Assembly (NCBI GenBank): GCA_947644475.1
Contig: CANRZQ010000038.1
Location: 1 to 14,469 of the forward strand
Direction of reading: 5' to 3'
Origin: an uncultured Muribaculaceae bacterium
Lineage (GTDB): Bacteria; Bacteroidota; Bacteroidia; Bacteroidales; Muribaculaceae
DNA length: 14,469 nt
Each line of letters begins with the position of its first letter. Position 1 is the first letter of the stretch. Shown piece after piece: positions 6,852 to 13,394 of the stretch. A program made the position numbers and the translations under genes. The notes below the pieces were generated by a model. The model saw only the letters and a program-made list of their open reading frames with translations, was not told where the DNA came from and ran no database searches.

Positions 6852-8111
6852 ATGGAACTGTTGCGAGAAATACATAAATTAAGTCATCCGACATATGAAA
6901 TTGATGGAGAACTTCATCAATGGGGCATTGGTGGAATCTCTCATTTTCTAAGGTTTCTTGGAGAGCCTCATCTCGGATATCCTATAATCCATGTTGCCGG
7001 AACAAATGGTAAAGGATCGGTATGCTGCTATATTGCCAGTGCCTTGATTCAACTCGGATATAAAGTTGGGACATATAATTCGCCACATGTTAATTGTTAC
7101 TATGAGAGGGTAAAAATCAATGGGAAAAATATTACGCCTCAATATACACAAAAGTTTTATTTGCTATATAGCTCGTATATTAAACAATACCCGAACTCGA
7201 TAAGAAGTTATGCGGAAATCTTTCCGGCACTGGCGTTTTGGTATTTTAAAGAGGAAAATGTAGATTTTGGAATTATTGAAACCGGAATAGGCGGTTTAAA
7301 CGATCCCACTAACGTTGATTGCATTAAGATTCTCACTATTATCACCTCCTTAGGATTGGATCATACAGAATTGTTCGGAGCCGATATGATTCGAATAATA
7401 AAAGAGAAAACAGGTATCTGTAAGCCAAATATTCCACTCATAATAGGAAATATTACGAAGGAGTGGAAGGACATGCTTAAAAGTATAATAAAAGATGATG
7501 TAAAGTTAATAGATTATTCTGATTATAACTTTAAATTCAATGAAAAAGAATATGATCTATCGGGTGCTTTTATAAAGCAAAATCTGACAATTGCCTTATT
7601 GGCTATTCAATATTTGAATACATCTGTTGGAATATTCTATGATAAAGGGAAAATTGAATTTGGTTTTAAGAATGCCGGGAACATAATGAATTATCATGGG
7701 CGATGGGAGACTATTTCTGAAACGCCGAAAGTTATTATTGACGTTTGCGGGAATGCTCTTGGGCTGAAAGAAATATTTTGTAAATTGACTTCTATGTTGC
7801 ACATAGGTAGATATGGGCGGTTAATTGTGCTTTTGGGTGTTAGTAGCAAAAGGAAACTTGATATTCTTGATTTGTTGCCTAAGGATGCTTTTTATTATTT
7901 TACTGAAGCATACAGTTTCATTAGCGGAGAAGAAATATGCAAAATCTCCGGCAAGAGAGGTTGTGTAACGAAATCTGTCGAAGATGCCATAAAAATATAT
8001 TTGAAAGAGGCAAAGTCTGATGATTTGGTATTTATTGGTGGTAGTTACTGGGTTGCGGTTGAAGCGTATAAGCATAAATCTTTGTTCGGTAAAGGTTCGC
8101 AAATCATGTAA
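6852..8111 (+). CDS. FolC-like Mur-family ligase paralog in the RiPP cluster
   Basis: This 419-aa protein is a full-length relative of folylpolyglutamate/dihydrofolate synthase. That family activates a carboxylate with ATP and joins it to an amino acid amine. Visible parts are the P-loop AGTNGKGS (49-56), NSPHVNCYYERVKING (76-91), E143 in ETGIGG, TSLGLDH (165-171), the putative carbamylated Lys186 in KEKTGI, and C-terminal LLPKDAFYYFTEA and FIGGSYWVAVEA. The C-terminal blocks resemble Bacteroidetes FolC. Key sites have drifted: the usual GGR is GGL (148-149 region), the DVAHN/DGAHN motif is DVCGN (297-301), and the arginine-rich segment after YYFT is lost. This suggests a new acceptor rather than folate. 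It starts 8 bp after the maturase, shares its AT-rich codon use, and is almost surely co-transcribed. A redundant folate enzyme is the main alternative. Confidence 0.85.
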   Translation: MELLREIHKLSHPTYEIDGELHQWGIGGISHFLRFLGEPHLGYPIIHVAGTNGKGSVCCYIASALIQLGYKVGTYNSPHVNCYYERVKINGKNITPQYTQKFYLLYSSYIKQYPNSIRSYAEIFPALAFWYFKEENVDFGIIETGIGGLNDPTNVDCIKILTIITSLGLDHTELFGADMIRIIKEKTGICKPNIPLIIGNITKEWKDMLKSIIKDDVKLIDYSDYNFKFNEKEYDLSGAFIKQNLTIALLAIQYLNTSVGIFYDKGKIEFGFKNAGNIMNYHGRWETISETPKVIIDVCGNALGLKEIFCKLTSMLHIGRYGRLIVLLGVSSKRKLDILDLLPKDAFYYFTEAYSFISGEEICKISGKRGCVTKSVEDAIKIYLKEAKSDDLVFIGGSYWVAVEAYKHKSLFGKGSQIM

Positions 8112-8174
8112 TTTTGGATTAAAATCATTTCATTAATATATAGAGTTATTAATCATTATTAACTGATTAATTCT

Positions 8175-8705
8175 ATGGGATTTTTTAACAATCTTTTTGG
8201 CGGAGGTGGCGGTACAAACCTTGCCTATCCGCAGCCTCATCGAGTGGCTCCCAAAAATTTGGGGGATGCCATTGATGAGTTGAAGCGTCTCTCGGGGTGT
8301 TTCGACAATATTGCTGAATAAGCAGGATGGTTTGATGTTGAACTCATCAATCCGTTTATTGATGCCTACAATCAAGTGATAACCATGGCGAAAATCTCGA
8401 CAGCAAGACGTATCGAACGGGTTCGTCCCTCGTGTCTGGGCGGTGATCCATGTTCTGTCCTGTCTGTGCAGGGAAAACTGTTGTTTGTCGCATTTTCTCC
8501 TTTCTACGATGCGAATGGACGACCCTACCGTCCGTTCGGAATGTTCTCCCGATTTCAGAGCATTGACGAGGATTTCTCTTTTGTTAAACCGGATGAGATG
8601 AAATATCTGGTCTACTGTAATCCGTCCGGAGAGTCTGTGCTTGTGAATTATGCTAATCGTCTTTGGATTGACGGCCGAGTTCACAGAGTGTACAATCTTC
8701 GTTAA
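8175..8705 (+). pseudogene. Unrecognised 176-codon gene broken by one in-frame stop
   Basis: An ATG at 8175 opens a frame (MGFFNNLFGGGGGTNLAYPQ) that stops at TAA 8319-8321 after 48 residues. The same frame then continues without a break, from AGWFDVELINPFIDAYNQ to the TAA at 8703-8705. The two parts read as one protein of about 176 residues with the context NIAE-stop-AGWFD; a CAA-to-TAA change would explain it. The downstream part could restart at GTG 8376 or ATG 8385, giving about 106-109 aa. The C-terminal part is beta-rich (GKLLFVAFSPFYDANGRPY, MKYLVYCNPSGESVL). I recognise no domain. A sequencing error or programmed readthrough are alternatives. The 63 bp between the FolC-like stop and this gene is AT-rich with nothing recognisable. 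Confidence 0.6.
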
Positions 8706-8726
8706 TGGGGATTTGCATAATTGCAG

Positions 8727-8765
8727 AAAAAAAGGATGTACGGGCAATCCGTAAATCCTTTTTTT
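8727..8765. terminator. Bidirectional intrinsic terminator
   Basis: Seven A, then GGATGTACGG (8734-8743), a 5-nt loop, CCGTAAATCC (8749-8758) and seven T, with one G/A mismatch in the stem. It serves the plus-strand 8175-8705 gene and the convergent minus-strand gene ending at 8788. Confidence 0.9.
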
Positions 8766-8787
8766 CTACAATTATGCCTATTGGAGG

Positions 8788-11145
8788 TTATTTTCCGGCG
8801 CGGCGGGTGAGGGCTTCGAGGTAGTAGTAGTCGGCGTAGTTGAGGGGGACGTCGATTTCGGAGCCGGCGGGGTGGTGGCCGGTGGAGTGGAGGAGGAGGA
8901 AGCCGCCGGCGCTGTGGCGCGGAGCGCGGTATGAATTGTAGAGGGTGTCGACGACGCGGTCGGCATAGCCGGTGTAGGCGCGGGCTTCGGTGGGGCCGAC
9001 GTAGCGTGCGAGTTCGTAGAGGGCGGAGGCGGTGATGGCGGCGGCAGACGCGTCGCGCGGGATGGCGGCGAGGTTTTGGCCGGGTGCGGTGATGCGCGGG
9101 TCCGACATGTCCCAGTATGGAATGAGGTCGGCGGGCATATTGTCGTAATTCATTATAAGCGAGGCGATGCCGCGGGCCATGTCGAGATATGTGGGGTCGG
9201 CGGTGTAGCGGTGGCACACGGTGAAGCCGTAGAGTCCCCATGCCTGGCCACGGGCCCATACGGATTCGTCGGCAAAGCCCTGGGCGGTGACGCGTTCGTG
9301 GACGGAGCCGTCGGCGGGGCGGTAGTCGACGACATGGTACGACGAGCGGTCGGGGCGGAAATGGTTGCGCATCGTGGTGTTGGCATGTGCTATGGCGATG
9401 TTGCGGAATGTGGAGTCGCCCGTAAGTTCGGTGGCTTGGAAGAGGAGTTCGAGGTTCATCATGTTGTCGATAATCACCGGGAACGACCAGCGTTCGGCAT
9501 TGTGGTCCCACGAGCGTATGGCGCCGACCGTGGGGCTGAACCGTGTGGCGAGGGTGGAGGCGGCGGTGAGCATCACGTCGCGCATCGACTGCTCGCCGGT
9601 GAGGGCGTAGCCGTTGCCGAATGTGCATCCGAGCATGAAGCCGAGGTCGTGGGTGCCGGCGTGATTTTTGGCTTCCTCGATGCGCCATGTCCATGTGAGG
9701 GCGTTGCGTCGCCAGAGCGGATTGTGGGTGTTGCGGTAAAGGAGCCACATGGAGCCTCCGAAGAAGCCCGAGCACCAGTCGTGGGGGTGGACAAGCACAA
9801 GCGACGAGTCGGCGGCGTTAAACGTGCGGGGGATGAAGCGGCGGCCGGCCGCGTTGCTTTTTTCGCGGATTGCTTTCTCGGCCAGCACGACGGCATAAGC
9901 CATCTGGGAGCAGGCGTGGGCCAGGGCGTTGTCGTAAGTCGTAGGGGTGTAGTAAACAAGGGAGAAAGTCTCGTCGGGGTCGGCGTCGAAGTGACGTGTC
10001 ACGGTCTCGGCAAAAAGGGCGTGGGAGCCTTCGGTGGCTTCGGAGAGGAATCCGACGGTGCGCGCAAGGTCGGCGCACAGGCGGCGGCGCGAGCGTCCGA
10101 TGCCCGAAATCTGCTGATGCGGCCACGGGCGGGCGTCGTCGATATATTGGGTGAGGTAAGCCTGTGCTTTTTCCACGAGGGCGTTAGATGCCGGAAGGCC
10201 GAGGCTCTGCGACATGAGCAGAATGTCGGTGAGATGCTCCAGATTGTATTGCGAATAGTGGTAGGCCAAAGTGCGCTTTAATTCCTCGGGCTGGGAGCCG
10301 TCGGGGAGAATTTGTGCGTCGACGCGGCGCGATGGCACGGCCCGGGCGATTTTGCGCGCGCGGTCGCGGTGTCCGGCAAAGGCGTTGAACGCGATTAGCT
10401 GGGCGTCGTAGGCCACGGAGTGATTGTTGGCGGTCTCGGCTTCCTGCCGGCCTTGCTCCGATTTTTCCATCCATGAGGCAAGGTCGCCTACCCAGCGGCG
10501 TATCTGCTTCTTTTCCTTGGCGGTCAGGGCGTCGGAGCGGAAGAGCACCTCGGCGGCGTCGAGCATCTCGACCAGCGAGTAGGTGTCGATCAGCCCCCAG
10601 CAGCGGCCTTTGCCGCCATGGTGGCCGGGCGCCACCTGGGCATATTCAAGGTTGGGATTCATGCGTGTGGCCGGGTCGAGCATCCAGGCGCGGAGTTGGC
10701 GCGCGGCAGCGTCGGCATACCGTTTTTCGCTTGAAAAATACCAGGCGAGGGTGAGGTCGGTGACGCGCGAAGCCATCTCTGAAAGGCGGTATCGGTCGAG
10801 AGCATATATTTCCGGGTTGGAGATGCCGTCGCGGTTGACATATGGCAGGCCGTCGGCGGTGTCAGGGTCGGGCCACATGTAGCGGGCCTGCGACAGATAG
10901 TCGTGCATGTCGCCCGACGGGGCAGCATGAGGCTTGGTCATCACCGTGGCCGGTGCGAGCGTGGCCATGGAGTCGGCGCGGCCAAGGAGCGATTCGTATG
11001 CAGAGGTGTAGAAAGGCGACGAGCCTTCGGCTATCGATGAGCGCACGGCCGAAAGGTGGTCCATATCCCACATTAGCTGGGCATTCACTGCCACTGCTGC
11101 CGCCAGGGATGAAATAAAGGCTAAAAATCGGTTCATAAGATTCAA
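8788..11145 (-). CDS. Two-domain polyuronate lyase plus GH88 unsaturated glucuronyl hydrolase
   Basis: The 785-aa protein has a signal peptide (MNLMNRFLAFISSLAAAVAVNA) and is periplasmic or surface-exposed. Residues ~25-400 match the alginate_lyase superfamily fold (PF05426, PL38-like). The NNH motif at 240-242 and a Tyr-rich segment LAYHYSQYNLEHL (293-305) correspond to the catalytic Asn/His and Tyr. Residues ~440-785 match GH88, with the two catalytic Asp at D500 (THDLGFM) and D560 (IIDNMMNLELL). The lyase would cut a uronate-containing glycan by beta-elimination. The hydrolase would remove the 4,5-unsaturated uronic acid left on the new end, so both steps sit in one chain. The actual glycan (alginate, glucuronan or other) cannot be read. 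No SusC/SusD pair is nearby. It has its own promoter at 11205-11237. Confidence 0.92.
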   Translation of the reverse strand: MNLMNRFLAFISSLAAAVAVNAQLMWDMDHLSAVRSSIAEGSSPFYTSAYESLLGRADSMATLAPATVMTKPHAAPSGDMHDYLSQARYMWPDPDTADGLPYVNRDGISNPEIYALDRYRLSEMASRVTDLTLAWYFSSEKRYADAAARQLRAWMLDPATRMNPNLEYAQVAPGHHGGKGRCWGLIDTYSLVEMLDAAEVLFRSDALTAKEKKQIRRWVGDLASWMEKSEQGRQEAETANNHSVAYDAQLIAFNAFAGHRDRARKIARAVPSRRVDAQILPDGSQPEELKRTLAYHYSQYNLEHLTDILLMSQSLGLPASNALVEKAQAYLTQYIDDARPWPHQQISGIGRSRRRLCADLARTVGFLSEATEGSHALFAETVTRHFDADPDETFSLVYYTPTTYDNALAHACSQMAYAVVLAEKAIREKSNAAGRRFIPRTFNAADSSLVLVHPHDWCSGFFGGSMWLLYRNTHNPLWRRNALTWTWRIEEAKNHAGTHDLGFMLGCTFGNGYALTGEQSMRDVMLTAASTLATRFSPTVGAIRSWDHNAERWSFPVIIDNMMNLELLFQATELTGDSTFRNIAIAHANTTMRNHFRPDRSSYHVVDYRPADGSVHERVTAQGFADESVWARGQAWGLYGFTVCHRYTADPTYLDMARGIASLIMNYDNMPADLIPYWDMSDPRITAPGQNLAAIPRDASAAAITASALYELARYVGPTEARAYTGYADRVVDTLYNSYRAPRHSAGGFLLLHSTGHHPAGSEIDVPLNYADYYYLEALTRRAGK

Positions 11146-11204
11146 GGAAAAAATGCGGACGTTAGTTCACGGCCCGAAATTTAAATTAGGATTATGATTT
11201 GGTG

Positions 11205-11237
11205 CAAATTTACGAAAAAATCCGTTTATGAGCCAAA
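11205..11237 (-). promoter_or_regulatory. Promoter of the lyase/GH88 gene (TTTG-N21-TAAATTTG)
   Basis: On the minus strand TTTG (11237-11234) and TAAATTTG (11212-11205) are 21 bp apart, matching the Bacteroidetes consensus. The -7 box ends 59 bp before the ATG at 11145. Confidence 0.72.
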
Positions 11238-11243
11238 AAACAT

Positions 11244-11251
11244 TATCTTTG
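11244..11251 (+). promoter_or_regulatory. Candidate -7 box for the TIGR02757 gene
   Basis: TATCTTTG fits TAnnTTTG on the plus strand, only 7 bp beyond the divergent minus-strand -33 box. If used, it gives a leader of about 145 nt that contains the inverted REP pair. No clear -33 box is seen. Confidence 0.45.
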
Positions 11252-11271
11252 CAGATGTTAATGCTTTGAAT

Positions 11272-11297
11272 GTAGGGACGCACGGCTCGTGCGTCCG
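11272..11297 (+). repeat. REP-like palindromic repeat, copy 2
   Basis: Starts GTAGGGACGCACG and ends CGTGCGTCCG; the inner arms GGACGCACG and CGTGCGTCC are perfect inverted repeats. It is the left half of an inverted pair with 11340-11365. Confidence 0.85.
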
Positions 11298-11339
11298 AAT
11301 CAAAACCATTAACCCCAAGAAGTTAAAATCATTTCGCGT

Positions 11340-11365
11340 CGGACGCACGAGCCGTGCGTCCCTAC
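11340..11365 (-). repeat. REP-like palindromic repeat, copy 3 (inverted)
   Basis: Exact reverse complement of 11272-11297 over all 26 bases, separated by a 42-bp spacer (11298-11339). The pair has the layout of a REPIN/BIME-type doublet and could fold as two small hairpins or one long one. Confidence 0.85.
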
Positions 11366-11400
11366 ACTGTGAATAAATCATATATTTATTGTAATCAGTA

Positions 11401-12168
11401 ATGGAAGATGTTCTTGACATAAAGGAAATGCTCGACCGTGAGGCGGCGAGAATCAACAACCCCGAGTTTATCGACGCCGACCCTGTGCAGTTTCCGAGGC
11501 GGTTTTCCGACGTGCGCGACATCGAAATCGTGTCGCTGCTCTGCTCCACCATAGCCTGGGGCAACCGCAAGATGATATGCCGCGACTGTGAGAAGATGCT
11601 TGCGCTTATGGATTACCAGCCTTATAATTATGTGGCCGACGAGGGCTACGAGGACCTGCCCGAGGGCAATATCCACCGCACGTTTTTCAACCGCAACCTG
11701 CGCCACTATCTCCGTGGGCTTCACCGGATATACGCCCGGCACGGCTCGCTTCAGGATTTTGCGCGTGCCGAGGGCATTGCGGCGTGTGAGGCTCCGTCGT
11801 GGGCGCTGGTCGCTGCCCTCAACCGCGAACTTGCCGAAGCCAACGGCGGCGTGTGCGACAGCCGTTGCACTCCGCAAAATCTTGACTCTACTGCGCTTAA
11901 ACGCGTGAATATGGCCCTGCGGTGGCTTGTGCGCCGCGACGGCATTGTCGACCTCGGCGTATGGGATGTAATCTCGCCCTCGCAACTGTTTATTCCTCTT
12001 GACGTGCACGTTGGCCGTGTGAGCCGCGGGTTCGGATTGCTCTCACGCAAGCAGGATGACCGCCGCGCCGTGGTGGAACTCACCGACACGCTTCGCCGCT
12101 TCCGCCCCGACGACCCTGTGCTTTACGACTATGCCCTTTTCGGTCTCGGCATAGAGTTCAAGGGTTGA
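11401..12168 (+). CDS. TIGR02757 family protein (DUF2400)
   Basis: The 255-aa product matches TIGR02757, a family common in Bacteroidetes. It has IVSLLCSTIAWGNRKMI (43-59), the signature LDVHVGRVSRGFGLLSRKQDD (200-220), and the closing block PDDPVLYDYALFGLGIEF (236-253). The fold is helical and has been linked by remote similarity to helix-hairpin-helix DNA glycosylases, but no activity is established and the catalytic Lys/Asp pair is not obvious here. The leader carries an inverted REP pair. The 3' end overlaps the convergent glycosyltransferase gene by 11 bp. Codons are GC-rich as in the host core. The start ATG at 11401 is the first in frame and matches the family length. Confidence 0.9.
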   Translation: MEDVLDIKEMLDREAARINNPEFIDADPVQFPRRFSDVRDIEIVSLLCSTIAWGNRKMICRDCEKMLALMDYQPYNYVADEGYEDLPEGNIHRTFFNRNLRHYLRGLHRIYARHGSLQDFARAEGIAACEAPSWALVAALNRELAEANGGVCDSRCTPQNLDSTALKRVNMALRWLVRRDGIVDLGVWDVISPSQLFIPLDVHVGRVSRGFGLLSRKQDDRRAVVELTDTLRRFRPDDPVLYDYALFGLGIEFKG

Positions 12169-13318
12169 CCGTAGCCAGGATTTTGTCGACATACCGGTCC
12201 CAGGTGTATCCGGCCACGGCGTTGTGCGCGTCGCGGCACATCCGGGTGTAATTTTCCGATGTGAGCACCGACAGGATTGTTCTTGCCAGATTCTCGCTGC
12301 TGTCTGATTCTTGGAATTCGCCGAAACTTATGTCCTTGCCGAATTCCGTGGTGAAATCGTCGTAAGGCGCGATGACAATAGGCGTGTAGTAATACATGGC
12401 CTCTATTGTCGAACTGTATCCGGCCCAGCCGTGTGTCGGATTCACAAGCACCGATGCCTGCGTGAGCAATGAATAGTACAACTCGGCTTCGGCGGGCACG
12501 TCTTTTCTCAGATACCCGTGGCAGCGTATGCCTTCGATGCTTTCGGCGGCGAGGTCGTGCGCGGTCATTCCGATTATATCGAGGGTTGCTGCGGGCAGTT
12601 GCCGGCGTATGTGCTTGAAAGCCTCCACAAGCCGGCGTGCGCCGTCGATATACCTTATGTTGCCGATGAAAAGAATTTTGCCGGCATCGCGCTTATTTCC
12701 GATAATCGTATCGATAGCCGAAGCCGCAAGAGGCTGCGGGTTCATGTCGTTTATTACATTCATGCCCATATGTCGCGCCTCCGACTCCGGGCAATATTTT
12801 AGCATAAGCCTTTGGCTGTGAGGAAACAGTGAAATTACATGCTCGGCCTTGGCCATGACCTTGTTCTGATGGCTGATGTATCTCGCCTCGGGGCTGTCGG
12901 GCTCGCGGAGCAGGCGGTCGCGCACGAGTATTTCAAGAGTCCAGTCGCCGAACAGGAGCGTGGGCGTGTCGCTGAACTTATTGTAGAAGTCAAAGCATGC
13001 AAAGATGCAAAGGCCGGCGTCGGGGTATGCCTTGACCGCGCGCTTTATGTTCCGGTAAACGAGCGCGGTGAAAATACGGCTCATCTTGAACCGGAAAGTC
13101 GACTTGCTGCGTAAAATTTTCTTCTCGGCGCGGATAATCTTGTCGGCGACATCGGTAATCCCGTTCAATCCCTCATAGAGATTGACCCTCCTCACCGTGA
13201 TGCCCTTCTTTTCGAGCGTTCGGGTGAAAAGGTATGGCACGTTGCTCCATGTGGAGGCATCGGCCGAATCTCCGTATGAGAAAAAAATAACCTCTTTGAT
13301 TTTTCGCGTAGTCGACAT
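12158..13318 (-). CDS. Glycosyltransferase, GT4/family 1-like
   Basis: The 386-aa protein looks like a GT-B glycosyltransferase. The N-terminal half begins KEVIFFSYGDSADASTWSNVPYLF, a Rossmann-type opening for the acceptor domain. The C-terminal half has KILFIGNIRYIDGARRLVEAF (~232-252), LDIIGMTAH, a loop with VNPTHGWAGYSSTIEAMYY, and IVIAPYDD. These match the nucleotide-sugar binding region of Glycos_transf_1, with the Glu of STIEAM at the conserved acidic position. No signal peptide or membrane helix is evident, so it is cytosolic, presumably building a surface glycan. Donor and acceptor are unknown. The frame is open to 13450, but that extension overlaps the divergent gene, so MSTTRK at 13318 is the start. 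Its stop overlaps the convergent TIGR02757 gene by 11 bp. Confidence 0.85.
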   Translation of the reverse strand: MSTTRKIKEVIFFSYGDSADASTWSNVPYLFTRTLEKKGITVRRVNLYEGLNGITDVADKIIRAEKKILRSKSTFRFKMSRIFTALVYRNIKRAVKAYPDAGLCIFACFDFYNKFSDTPTLLFGDWTLEILVRDRLLREPDSPEARYISHQNKVMAKAEHVISLFPHSQRLMLKYCPESEARHMGMNVINDMNPQPLAASAIDTIIGNKRDAGKILFIGNIRYIDGARRLVEAFKHIRRQLPAATLDIIGMTAHDLAAESIEGIRCHGYLRKDVPAEAELYYSLLTQASVLVNPTHGWAGYSSTIEAMYYYTPIVIAPYDDFTTEFGKDISFGEFQESDSSENLARTILSVLTSENYTRMCRDAHNAVAGYTWDRYVDKILATVNP

Positions 13319-13340
13319 TAGCCAATTTTTTGTTTCGATA

Positions 13341-13348
13341 CAAAGGTA
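13341..13348 (-). promoter_or_regulatory. Candidate -7 box of the glycosyltransferase gene
   Basis: TACCTTTG on the minus strand (13348-13341) fits TAnnTTTG and lies 22 bp before the ATG at 13318. No clear TTTG -33 box is seen. Confidence 0.55.
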
Positions 13349-13371
13349 ACAATTTATCGGCAGATAATTGT

Positions 13372-13379
13372 TATTTTTG
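13372..13379 (+). promoter_or_regulatory. Candidate -7 box of the ATP-grasp-like gene
   Basis: TATTTTTG on the plus strand fits TAnnTTTG and lies 15 bp before the ATG at 13395, implying a nearly leaderless mRNA. It is divergent from the box at 13341. Confidence 0.5.
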
Positions 13380-13394
13380 CATAAAAGAACAATT

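Noticed and set aside
8133..8747. 204-aa minus-strand frame opposite the broken gene
   Set aside because: Its start lies inside the bidirectional terminator stem and the translation is Arg/His/Ser/Ile-rich; the plus-strand frame looks like real protein.
8702..9775. 357-aa minus-strand frame inside the lyase/GH88 gene
   Set aside because: Arg/His/Pro-rich shadow in a GC-rich gene whose own frame has two recognisable domains.
9076..10281. 401-aa plus-strand frame opposite the lyase/GH88 gene
   Set aside because: Gly/Val/Ala-rich antisense shadow with no motif.
11372..11390. AT palindrome AATAAAT/ATTTATT before the TIGR02757 gene
   Set aside because: Seven A/T pairs are expected by chance in an AT-rich leader; no T tract or other support for a functional hairpin.
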